From Edaphochlamys debaryana (Eukaryota; Chlorophyta; Chlorophyceae; Chlamydomonadales), in contig JAEHOE010000086.1 of the NCBI GenBank assembly GCA_016858145.1, positions 186,001 through 250,000 on the forward strand: a stretch of DNA of 64,000 nucleotides, read 5' to 3'. The position numbers and the translations under genes were made by a program. Under the pieces are notes generated by a model. The model saw only the letters and a program-made list of their open reading frames with translations, was not told where the DNA came from and did not search any database. Numbering within the stretch: the first letter of the stretch is position 1; each line of letters starts with the position of its first letter. Of this stretch, positions 43,978-55,700 are shown piece after piece.

Positions 43978-46587
43978 TCAGGCGTGCAGGAAACTGTAGA
44001 AGCCAGCACCTCCGTGCATCTCCTGGACCCATGTTGTCAGCGCTGCATCCGGGGCGTGCGGTTCCTCCAGCTCCTCCAGCATCCTCCGAGCTGCAGGCCG
44101 TGGTGGGGGCCTTGGAATCGTGGGGTCGATCGCTGCCACCTCCGGGATAATCATGAGGCCGGCAGGGTTGCGTGACGTGTCGGCAATAACCACCTGCGGC
44201 AAGCGGAGGGAGTACGGCGCCACCTGAGGGGACACCACTTTACCCCAACCAATCTTTTGTGGGGAAATTATTCGCGTGCCGTTTAATGCTACTGGTGGTG
44301 CCTACGCAGTGCCCTGGACCAGCCCTGGACCCTCTCGACACACCTCCCACGCCTTCCAATTCTCGAAGCGCTTGGCGGCGGTGTCTTCCGAGACCATGAC
44401 CCCCGTGATCTTGACCTTGTGCTTGCCCGTCGACGTTTCCTGGAGTCGCGGCGGGGGCCGGCGAACACGCACGTTTAGTACAGGGTTCACGTGAGAGGGT
44501 ATGCATATCACGTGCCTATCCCTGGAGCTCACACCCTAGTGGAGCTTCACATGCCGTACTCCCAAGCTCCTAGCTCAAGCCCCACCGGCAACACAGTAAT
44601 GCTGATGACGCAGCGCTCCGCCTGTGAGACGTTGAGGCCATGAAGAAACGTCTGGCTATTGCGGTGCTCATGGAGGCCGTCAAGGGAGGCTTCGGGGCAG
44701 ACGCAGCCCTCAATGCAGCGGACCATGAAGCGGCCGACGTTCTCGTAGGAGCGAAGAAACCCCAGCTCCACAATGACCTGGGGTCCAGAGCGGGCGGGGG
44801 GTTGGTGAAACGCAAGTGAGCGGGAGGCACAACGCATACTTGCTTGCGCAGGTACCCTGGCCACAAGCTGCGGTGACAAGCGGCGGCAAGGTAGCGTGTA
44901 CTGTTCTGCCGTACCCATACATACAGACAGGCGCGGTGCCCGATGCTTACGTTGTCATTCGCAGTATTAGCATCACCCGTCTTGGTGCTGATCATTACAC
45001 GCAGCTCCGAGCCCGGTTCGGTCGCCACGAAGCCCCACTTTGGCAGGTGCGGCTCTTTGCCTAAGCAGGGAAGGGGGGGGGGGTTCAAAAAAGCAGGGGT
45101 GGCGCCAAGCGTTCGGCTGTGACAAGGCATGTGCCACGAGAGCCGTCAACAAGAGCCGTCACTGTCATACCTTCGTTTATCCACTCAAAGCCGGCCTTAT
45201 GTATGACCTGAAGGGAGGGTAGGGCCGGCAAGCAAGCCATTCAGGAAGCACCAAACACAGGACCACGCCCCTGACGGGTTTGCTCCCGTGATGGGCGAGC
45301 GGACAAACGTAGGTAGCGTGGCGAGGGCACCACGTGGTTCGCAGGCCTGACGCGCTCCCCTCCTCTGCAGAACCTCACCGCGCCGACCAGGGCATTCCCA
45401 ATGAGGCAGTGCGGCGTGACGGCCTCGAAGTTGTTCGGCAGCCTGTGGGCCGGCGCATTCAGGCATTGGTGCACCCAGTGTCTTTCGGCTCAAGCGGGAA
45501 GCAAAGTCGACCAGCATTGCCCCTTCCATACCCGCCCCGCACTCTCGAAATGCACGTACATGGGCTGTATCAGGGGTGCGTTCACGGACTCCGCAACCTC
45601 CGCGGTCAGCGCCACTGGGCCCGCAGCGACCTGCAATGTGATGCCATGTCACGTGGCAATATGGCGGGACCCTCACAGCTTGCGTGGCGTACGGCAGTCC
45701 CGCGTCGCCTCCCCCGCACCTGCTCCCAGGCGTCCAGCACGAGCTGAGCCACGAGCTCCCCCATCACCCGATGGCCCGTTTGGCCTGGCGGCAGGCGGGA
45801 GAGGTGACATGGGGCAGACCATTGGGTTTGACGGAGCATTCCGCTGATAGCACGGCATCCTGCTGGATTGCTGCGCGTAGGACTGCATGTCTACACCATT
45901 GCACTCTCACCATCAGGGTGCAGAACGTCGTAGTAAAAGACCTTGCCCTACGGGGGAATGGAATGGCCGTTTGGGTCATGCCCCGGAGGCCATGACCATG
46001 GTCGCAAGCTGAAGCGGCCCCTAAACTATGCCCTCATGCCCTTATGCCAGTCCACCATTTGGCCCGCTGGGCTACTTAGGCTAGTCCTCCCAGCCCAGTA
46101 CTCCATTGAGCCCAACAGCCAACGCCGCGCACAGCCAAACCCACCTTTAGGGCTCGATCCATTTCCGGGTTCGCGGGATGGGCGTGACGCCAACGGGACA
46201 CGCCAAAGGGCGGCTCGCCTGCAGTTTGTTGGTTGGTGCGGTGTGACAAGTCATGTGTGACAACCGCGCGGTGTGACAATCATGACACTGCAAAACTGAG
46301 ACCCCGTAAGCCTGAGTGAAACTCGCATTGACACCCCCCCCCCCCCGGCCCTGAGCTCTCTCCAATCCCCCGCACCCTTAAGCATGTGTTCGTAACAGCA
46401 GGTTTTGACACTCAGCTGCGGGAGGGGCAGGCGGGCGTCGAGTGGGGCTTTAGGCGGAGCAAGGGAGGGAGCAAAGCTTTGTGGGGGAGCTATGTGCAAT
46501 ACCTCTTACGGTACCCATTCCGACCAACACCCAGCCCCCCTCACACTTCAGCCGCCACTTCCTAGCGACGCACCCGAGCCGGCCCGC
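43978..46587 (-). CDS. SGNH-hydrolase-like protein of plant/algal type, 5' end missing
   Basis: SGNH hydrolases are esterases or acyl-transfer enzymes with a catalytic Asp and His in a DxxH block, here DVLHPDGQTGHRVMGEL, usually secreted or Golgi-located in plants and algae. Exons: 46587-46510, 46415-46376, 46218-46145, 45947-45911, 45784-45720, 45630-45532 or slightly shorter, an exon ending at 45379 (start unresolved), 45207-45171, 45060-44951, 44777-44586, 44439-44344 and 44223-43978 (TGA). Phases close at all other joins. The C-terminal part has HKAGFEWINEG, LPKWGFVATEPGSELRV, ELGFLRSYENVGRFMV and HKVKITGVMVSED, which I recall from plant/algal SGNH-like proteins. The N-terminal GDS (nucleophile Ser) block is not found in the roughly 210 bp before the minisatellite. 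The gene therefore either continues beyond the array or is truncated. The first exon listed is the least certain. Confidence 0.75.
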
Positions 46588-46797
46588 CTGCAGCCACTCG
46601 TCATGACACCCCCCCTGACGACAACGGAGATGCAGAGAGCGCCAATGAGCAGGCAGCGACGCGGATGTGTAAGGCTGGGGTCTGCCGCGGTCTTCGCGAG
46701 CGCTTGGGTTGCCGCAAGCGCAGGGCCTCCGGCGCGGCCGTGCCATAAGGGCATACCGAACTCCGCCACTTTCGCGCGCGCCCGGCAATCGGCCGCT

Positions 46798-49700
46798 GAG
46801 TCCCCGGAGCCCCCCACGGCCCCAGCTCCCTGACTGCCTGAGTCCCCGGAGCCCCCCACGGCCCCAGCTCCCTGACTGCCTGAGTCCCCGGAGCCCCCCA
46901 CGGCCCCAGCTCCCTGACTGCCTGAGTCCCGGGAGCCCCCCACGGCCCCAGCTCCCTGACTGCCTGAGTCCCCGAGCCCCCACGGCCCCAGCTCCCTGAC
47001 TGCCTGAGTCCCCGGAGCCCCCCACGGCCCCAGCTCCCTGACTGCCTGAGTCCCCGGAGCCCCCCACGGCCCCAGCTCCCTGACTTGCCTGAGTCCCCGG
47101 GAGCCCCCACGGCCCAGCTCCCTGACTGCCTGAGTCCCGGAGCCCCCACGGCCCCAGCTCCCTGACTGCCTGAGTCCCGGGAGCCCCTACGGCCCAGCTC
47201 CCTGACTGCCTGAGTCCCCGGAGCCCCCACGGCCCAGCTCCCTGACTGCCTGAGTCCGCGGGAGCCCCCCACGGCCCCAGCTCCCTGACTGCCTGAGTCC
47301 CCGGAGCCCCCCACGGCCCCAGCTCCCTGACTGCCTGAGTCCCCGGAGCCCCCCACGGCCCCAGCTCCCTGACTGCCTGAGTCCCCGGAGCCCCCCACGG
47401 CCCCAGCTCCCTGACTGCCTGAGTCCCGGAGCCCCCCACGGCCCCAGCTCCCTGACTGCCTGAGTCCCCGGAGCCCCCCACGGCCCCAGCTCCCTGACTG
47501 CCTGAGTCCCCGGAGCCCCCCACGGCCCCAGCTCCCTGACTGCCTGAGTCCCCGGAGCCCCCCACGCCCCAGCTCCCTGACTGCCTGAGTCCCCGGAGCC
47601 CCCACGGCCCCAGCTCCCTGACTGCCTGAGTCCCCGGAGCCCCCCACGGCCCCAGCTCCCTGACTGCCTGAGTCCCCGGAGCCCCCCACGGCCCCAGCTC
47701 CCTGACTGCCTGAGTCCCCCCGGTAGCCCCCACGGCCCCAGCTCCCTGACTGCCTGAGTCCCCGGAGCCCCCCACGGCCCCAGCTCCCTGACTGCCTGAG
47801 TCCCCGGAGCCCCCCACGGCCCCAGCTCCCTGACTGCCTGAGTCCCCGGGAGCCCCCCACGGCCCCCAGCTCCCTGACTGCCTGAGTCCCCGGAGCCCCC
47901 ACGGCCCCAGCTCCCTGACTGCCTGAGTCCCCGGAGCCCCCCACGGCCCCAGCTCCCTGACTGCCTGAGTCCCCGGAGCCCCCCACGGCCCCAGCTCCCT
48001 GACTGCCTGAGTCCCCGGAGCCCCCCACGGCCCCAGCTCCCTGACTGCCTGAGTCCCCGGAGCCCCCCACGGCCCCAGCTCCCTGACTGCCTGAGTCCCC
48101 GGAGCCCCCCACGGCCCCAGCTCCCTGACTGCCTGAGTCCCCGGAGCCCCCCACGGCCCCAGCTCCCTGACTGCCTGAGTCCCCGGAGCCCCCCACGGCC
48201 CCAGCTCCCTGACTGCCTGAGTCCCCGGAGCCCCCCACGGCCCAGCTCCCTGACTGCCTGAGTCCCCGGAGCCCCCCACGGCCCCAGCTCCCTGACTGCC
48301 TGAGTCCCCGGAGCCCCCACGCCCCAGCTCCCTGACTGCCTGAGTCCCCGGAGCCCCCACGGCCCCAGCTCCCTGACTTGCCTGAGTCCCCGGAGCCCCC
48401 CACGGCCCAGCTCCCTGACTGCCTGAGTCCCCGGAGCCCCCCACGGCCCCAGCTCCCTGACTGCCTGAGTCCCCGGAGCCCCCCACGGCCCCAGCTCCCT
48501 GACTGCCTGAGTCCCCGGAGCCCCCCACGGCCCCAGCTCCCTGACTGCCTGAGTCCCCGGAGCCCCCACGGCCCCAGCTCCCTGACTGCCTGAGTCCCCG
48601 GAGCCCCCCCGGACCCCCACTCCCCTGACTGCCGAGTCCCCGGAGCCCCCCACGGCCCCAGCTCCCTGACTGCCTGAGTCCCCGGAGCCCCCCACGGCCC
48701 CAGCTCCCTGACTGCCTGAGTCCCCGGAGCCCCCCACGCCCAGCTCCCTGACTGCCTGAGTCCCCGGAGCCCCCCACGGCCCCAGCTCCCTGACTGCCTG
48801 AGTCCCCCGGAGCCCCCCACGGCCCCAGCTCCTGACTGCCCTGAGTCCCCGGAGCCCCCCACGGCCCCAGCTCCTGACTGCCTGAGTCCCCGGAGCCCCC
48901 CACGGCCCCAGCTCCCTGACGGCCTGAGTCCCCCGGAGCCCCCCACGGCCCCAGCTCCCTGACTGCCTGAGTCCCCGGAGCCCCCACGGCCCCAGCTCCC
49001 TGACTGCCTGAGTCCCCGGAGCCCCCCACGGCCCCAGCTTCCCTGACTGCCTGAGTCCCCGTAGCCCCCCACGGCCCAGCTCCCTGACTGCCTGAGTCCC
49101 CGGAGCCCCCCACGGCCCAGCTCCCTGACTGCCTGAGTCCCCGGAGCCCCCCACGGCCCCAGCTCCCTGACTGCCTGAGTCCCCGGAGCCCCCCACGGCC
49201 CCAGCTCCCTGACTGCCTGAGTCCCCGGAGCCCCCCACGGCCCCAGCTCCCTGACTGCCTGAGTCCCCGGAGCCCCCCACGGCCCCAGCTCCCTGACTTG
49301 CCTGAGTCCCCGGAGCCCCCACGGCCCCAGCTCCCTGACTGCCTGAGTCCCCGGAGCCCCCCACGGCCCCAGCTCCCTGACTGCCTGAGTCCCCGGAGCC
49401 CCCCACGGCCCCAGCTCCCTGACTGCCTGAGTCCCCGGAGCCCCCCACGGCCCCAGCTCCCTGACTGCCTGAGTCCCCGGAGCCCCCCACAGGCCCCAGC
49501 TCCTGACTGCCTGAGTCCCGGAGCCCCCCACGGCCCCAGCTCCCTGACTGCCTGAGTCCCCGGAGCCCCCCACGGCCCCAGCTCCCTGACTGCCTGAGTC
49601 CCCGAGGCCCCCCACGGCCCCAGCTCCCTGACTGCCTGAGTCCCCGGAGCCCCCCACGGCCCCAGCTCCTGACTGCCTGAGTCCCCGGAGCCCCCCACGG

Positions 49701-52700
49701 CCCCAGCTCCCTGCTGCCTGAGTCCCCGGAGCCCCCCACGGCCCCAGCTCCCTGACTGCCTGATTCCCCGGAGCCCCCCACGGCCCCAGCTCCCTGACTG
49801 CCTGAGTCCCCGGAGCCCCCCACGGCCCCCAGCTCCTGACTGCCTGAGTCCCCGGAGCCCCCCACGGCCCCAGCTCCCTGACTGCCTGAGTCCCCGGAGC
49901 CCCCACGGCCCCAGCTCCTGACTGCCTGAGTCCCCGGAGCCCCCCACGGCCCCACTCCCTGACTGCCTGAGTCCCCGGAGCCCCCCACGGCCCCCCAGCT
50001 CCCTGACTGCCTGAGTCCCCGGAGCCCCCCACGGCCCCAGCTCCCTGACTGCCCTGAGTCCCCGGATCCCCCACTGCCCAGCTCCCTGACTGCCTGAGTC
50101 CCCCGGATCCCCCCACGGCCCCAGCTCCCTGACTGCCTGAGTTCCCCGGAGCCCCCACGGCCCCAGCTCCCTGACTTGCCTGAGTCCCGGAGCCCCCCAC
50201 GAACTGGGCCCCAGCTCCCTGACTGCCTGAGTCCCCGGAGCCCCCCACGGCCCAGCTCCCTGACTTGCCTGAGTCCCCCGGAGCCCCCCACGGCCCCAGC
50301 TCCCTGACTGCCTGAGCCCCGGAGCCCCCACGGCCCCAGCTCCCTGACTGCCTGAGTCCCCCGGAGCCCCCACGGCCCAGCTCCCTGACTGCCTGAGTCC
50401 CCGGAGCCCCCCACGGCCCCAGCTCCCTGACTGCCTGAGTCCCCGAGCCCCCCACGGCCCCAGCTCCCTGACTGCCTGAGTCCCGGAGCCCCCCACGGCC
50501 CCAGCCTCCCTGACTGCCTGAGTCCCCGGAGCCCCCCACGGCCCCAGCTCCCTGACTGCCTGAGTCCCGGAGCCCCCCACGGCCCCAGCTCCCTGACTGC
50601 CTGAGTCCCCGGAGCCCCCCACGGCCCCAGCTCCTGACTGCCTGAGTCCCCGGAGCCCCCCACGGCCCCAGCTCCCTGACTGCCTGAGTCCCCGAGCCCC
50701 CCACGGCCCCAGCTCCCTGACTGCCTGAGTCCCCGGAGCCCCCACGGCCCCAGCTCCCTGACTGCCTGAGTCCCCGGAGCCCCCCACGGCCCCAGCTCCC
50801 TGACTGCCTGAGTCCCGGAGCCCCCCACGGCCCCAGCTCCCTGACTGCCTGAGTCCCCGGAGCCCCCCACGGCCCCAGCTCCCTGACTGCCTGAAGTCCC
50901 CGGAGCCCCCCACGGCCCCAGCTCCCTGACTGCCTGAGTCCCCGGAGCCCCCCACGGCCCCAGCTCCCTGACTGCCTGAGTCCCCGGAGCCCCCCCACGG
51001 CCCCAGCTCCCTGACTGCCTGAGTCCCCGGAGCCCCCCCACGGCCCCAGCTCCCTGACTGGCCTGAGTCCCCGGAGCCCCCCCGGCCCCAGCTCCCTGAC
51101 TGCCTGAGTCCCCCGGAGCCCCCCACGGCCCCAGCTCCCTGACTGCCTGAGTCCCCGGAGCCCCCACGGCCCCAGCTCCCTGACTGCCTGAGTCCCCGGA
51201 GCCCCCCACGGCCCCCAGCTCCTGACTGCCTGAGTCCCCGGAGCCCCCCACGGCCCCAGCTCCCTGACTGCCGTGAGTCCCCGGAGGCCCCCCACGGCCC
51301 CAGCTCCCTGACTCTGCCTGAGTCCCCCGGAGCCCCCCCAACGGCCCCAGCTCCTGACTGCCTGAGTCCCCGGGAGCCCCCACACGGCCCACCCAGCTCC
51401 CTGACTTGCCTGAGTCCCGGAGCCCCACCCCACGGCCCCAGCTCCCTGACTGCCCTGAGTCCCGGAGCCCCCACGGCCGCCCGCTTCCCTGACTGCCTGA
51501 GTCCGGAGCCCCCCACGGGCCCCATCTCCCTGACTGCCTGAGTCCCACGGGAGCCCCCCACGGCCCAGCTCTCCTGACTGCCTGAGTCCCGGAGTCCCCC
51601 CACGGCCCAGCTCCTGACTGCCTGAGTCCCGGGAGCCCCCCACGGCGCCCAGCTCCTGACTGCCTGGAGTCCCGGGAGCCCCCCACGGCCGGCCGCTCCC
51701 TGACTGCCTGAGTCCCCGGAGCCCCCCACGCCCCAGCTCCCTGACTGCCTGATCCCCCGGAGCCCCCCACGCGCCCCAGCTCCCTGACTGCCCTGAGTCC
51801 CGGGAGCCCCCCACGGCCCCAGCTCCCTGACTGCCTGAGTCCCGGAGCCCCCCACGGCCCCCAGCTCCCTGACTGCCTGAGTCCCCGGAGCCCCCCACGT
51901 GCCCCAGCTCCCTGACTGCCTGAGTCCCCGGAGCCCCCACGGCCCCAGCCTCCCTGACGCCTGAGTCACCGATCCCCCACGCCCCAGCTCCCTGACTGCC
52001 TGAGTCCCGGGAGCCCCCCACGGCCCACAGCTCCCTGACTGCCTGAGTCCCGGGAGCCCCCCACGGCCCCAGCTCCCTGACTGCCTGAGTCCCCGGAGCC
52101 CCCCCCACGGCCCCAGCTCCCTGACCCACGGCCCCAGCTTCCCTGACTGCCTGAGTCCCGGAGCCCCCCACGGCCCCAGCTCCCTGACTGCCTGAGTCCC
52201 GGGAGCCCCCCACGGCCCCAGCTCCCTGACTGCCTGAGTCCCGGAGCCCCCCCACGGCCCCAGCTCCCTGACTGCCTGAGTCCCCGGAGCCCCCCACGGC
52301 CCCAGCTCCCTGACTGCCTGAGTCCCCGGAGCCCCCCACGGCCCCAGCTCCCTGACTGCCTGAGTCCCGGAGCCCCCCACGGCCCCAGCTCCCTGACTGC
52401 CTGAGTCCCCGGAGCCCCCCACGGCCCCAGCTCCCGACTGCCTGAGTCCCCGGATCCCCCCACGGCCCCAGCTCCCTGACTGCCTGAGTCCCCGGAGCCC
52501 CCACGCCCCAGCTCCCTGACTGCCTGAGTCCCCGGAGCCCCCCACGGCCCCAGCTCCCTGACTGCCTGAGTCCCCCGGAGCCCCCCACGGCCCCAGCTCC
52601 CTGACTGCCTGAGTCCCGGGAGCCCCACGGCACCAACTCCCTGACTGCCTTGAGTCCCCGGAGCCCTCCCACTTCCCCAGCTCCCTGACCTGCCGAGTCC

Positions 52701-55700
52701 CCGGAGCCCCCCACTGCCCCAGCTCCCTTACTTCTGAGTCCCCGGAGCCCCCCACGGCCTCCCAGCTCACTGACTGCCTGAGTCCGGAGCCCCCCCACGG
52801 CCCCCAGCTCCTGACTTCATGAGTCCCACTGAGGCCCCCCACTGCCCACAGCTCCCTGACTGCCTGAGTCCCGGAGCCCCCACTGCACCTCCCATCTCCC
52901 TGACTGGCCCTGATCCACCGGACCCCCCAACGGCCCCATCGGCCCCAGCTCCCTGACTGCCTGAGTCCCCGGAGCCCCCCACGCCCCAGCTCCCTGACTG
53001 CCTGAGTCCCCGGAGCCCCCCACGGCCCCAGCTCCCTGACTGCCTGAGTCCCCGGAGCCCCCCCACGGCCCCAGCTCCCTGACTGCCTGAGTCCCCGGAG
53101 CCCCCCACGGCCCCAGCTCCCTGACTGCCTGAGTCCCCCGGAGCCCCCCACGCCCCAGCTCCCTGACTGCCTGAGTCCCGGAGCCCCCACGGCCCCATCT
53201 CCCTGACTGCCTGAGTCCCCGGAGCCCCCCACGGCCCCAGCTCCCTGACTGGCCTGAGTCCCCGGAGCCCCCACGGCCCCAGCTCCCTGACTGCCTGAGT
53301 CCCCGGAGCCCCCCACGGCCCCAGCTCCCTGACTGCCTGAGTCCCCGGAGCCCCCCACGGCCCCAGCTCCCTGACTGCCTGAGTCCCCGGAGCCCCACGG
53401 CCACTCCTGACTGCCTGAGTCCCGGAGCCCCCCCCAGCTCCTGACTGCCTGAGTCCCCGGAGCCCCCCACGGCCCCAGCTCCCTGACTGCCTGAGTCCCC
53501 GGGAGCCCCCCACCGGCCCCAGCTCCCTGACTGCCTGAGTCCCCGGAGCCCCCACGGCCCCAGCTCCCTGACTGCCTGAGGTCCCCGGAGCCCCCCACGG
53601 CCCCAGCTCCCTGACTGCCTGAGTCCCCGGAGCCCCCACGGCCCCAGCTCCACTGACTGCCTGAGTCCCCGGAGCCCCCCCACGGCCCAAGCTCCCTGAC
53701 TGCCTGAGTCCCCGGAGCCCCCCACGGCCCCAGCTCCCTGACTGCCTGAGTCCCCGGAGCCCCCCACGGCCCCAGCTCCCTGACTGCCTGAGTCCCCGGA
53801 GCCCCCCACGGCCCCAGCTCCCTGACTGCCTGAGTCCCCGGAGCCCCCCACGGCCCCAGCTCCCTGACTGCCTGAGTCCCCCGGAAGCCCCCCACGGCCC
53901 CAGCTCCCTGACTGCCTGAGCCCCCGGAGCCCCCCACGGCCCCAGCTCCCTGACTGCCTGAGTCCCCGGAAGCCCCCCACGGCCCCAGCTCCCTGACTGC
54001 CTGAGTCCCCGGAGCCCCCCCACGGCCCCAGCTCCCTACTGCCTGAGTCCCCGGAGCCCCCCACGGCCCCAGCTCCTGACTGCCTGAGTCCCCGGAGCCC
54101 CCCACGGCCCCAGCTCCCTGACTGCCTGAGTCCCCGGAGCCCCCCCCACGGCCCCCAGCTCCCTGACTGCCTGAGTCCCCGGAGCCCCCCCACGGCCCCA
54201 GCTCCCTGACTGCCTGAGTCCCCGGAGCCCCCACGGCCCCAGCTCCCTGACTGCCTGAGTCCCCGGAGCCCCCCACGGCCCCAGCTCCCTGACTGCCTGA
54301 GTCCCCGGAGCCCCCCACGGCCCCAGCTCCCTGACTGCCTGAGTCCCCGGAGCCCCCCACGGCCCCAGCTCCCTGACTGCCTGAGTCCCCGGAGCCCCCC
54401 ACGGCCACCAGCTCCTGACTGCCTGAGTCCCCGGAGCCCCCCACGGCCCCAAGCTCCCTGACTGCTGAGTCCCCGGAGCCCCCACGGCCCCAGCTCCCTG
54501 ACTGCCTGAGTCCCGGAGCCCCCCCACGGCCCCAGCTCCTGACTGCCTGAGTCCCCGGGAGCCCCCCACGGCCCCAAGCTCCTGACTGCCTGAGTCCCGG
54601 AGCCCCCCACGGCCCCAGTCCTGACTGCCTGAGTCCCCGGAGCCCCCCACGGCCCCAGCTCCCTGACTGCCTGGTCCCCGGAGCCCCCCACGGCCCCAGC
54701 TCCCTGACTGCCTGAGTCCCCGGAGCCCCCACGGCCCCAGCTCCCTGACTGCCTGAGTCCCCGGAGCCCCCCACGGCCCCAGCTCCCTGACTGCCTGAGT
54801 CCCCGGAGCCCCCCACGGCCCCAGCTCCCTGACTGCCTGAGCCCCCGGAGCCCCCCACGGCCCCGCTCCCTGACTGCCTGAGTCCCCGGAGCCCCCCACG
54901 GCCCCAGCTCCCTGACTGCCTGAGTCCCCGGAGCCCCCCCGGCCCCAGCTCCCTGACTGCCTGAGTCCCCGGAGCCCCCCACGGCCCCAGCTCCCTGACT
55001 GCCTGAGTCCCCGGAGCCCCCCACGGCACCCAGCTCCCTGACTGCCTGAGTCCCCGGAGCCCCCCACGGCCCCAGCTCCCTGACCTGCCTGAGTCCCCGG
55101 AGCCCCCCCGGCCCCAGCTCCCTGACTGCCTGAGTCCCCGGAGCCCCCACGGCCCCAGCTCCTGACTGCCTGAGTCCCGCGAGCCCCCCACGGCCCCAGC
55201 TCCCTGACTGCCTGAGTCCCGGAGCCCCCCACGGCCCCAGCTCCCTGACTGCCTGAGTCCCCGGAGCCCCCCACGGCCCCAGCTCCCGACTGCCTGAGTC
55301 CCCGGAGCCCCCCACGCCCCAGCTCCTGACTGCACTGATCCCCGGAGCCCCCCCCGGCCCCAGCTCCCTGACTGCCTGAGTCCCGGAGCCCCCCACGGCC
55401 CCCAGCTCCCTGACTGCCTGAGTCCCCGGAGCCCCCCACGGCCCCAGCCCCTGACTGCCTGAGTCCCCGGAGCCCCCCACGGCCCCAGCTCCCTGACTGC
55501 TGAGTCCCGGAGCCCCCCCACGGCCCCAGCTCCTGACTGCCGAGTCCCCGGAGCCCCCCACGGCCCCAGCTCCCTGACTGCCTGAGTCCCCGATGCCCCC
55601 CACGGAGCCCCCACGCCCCAGCTCCCTGACTGCCTGAGTCCCCGGAGCCCCCCACGGCCCCAGCTCCCTGACTGCCTGAGTCCCCGGAGCCCCCCACGGC

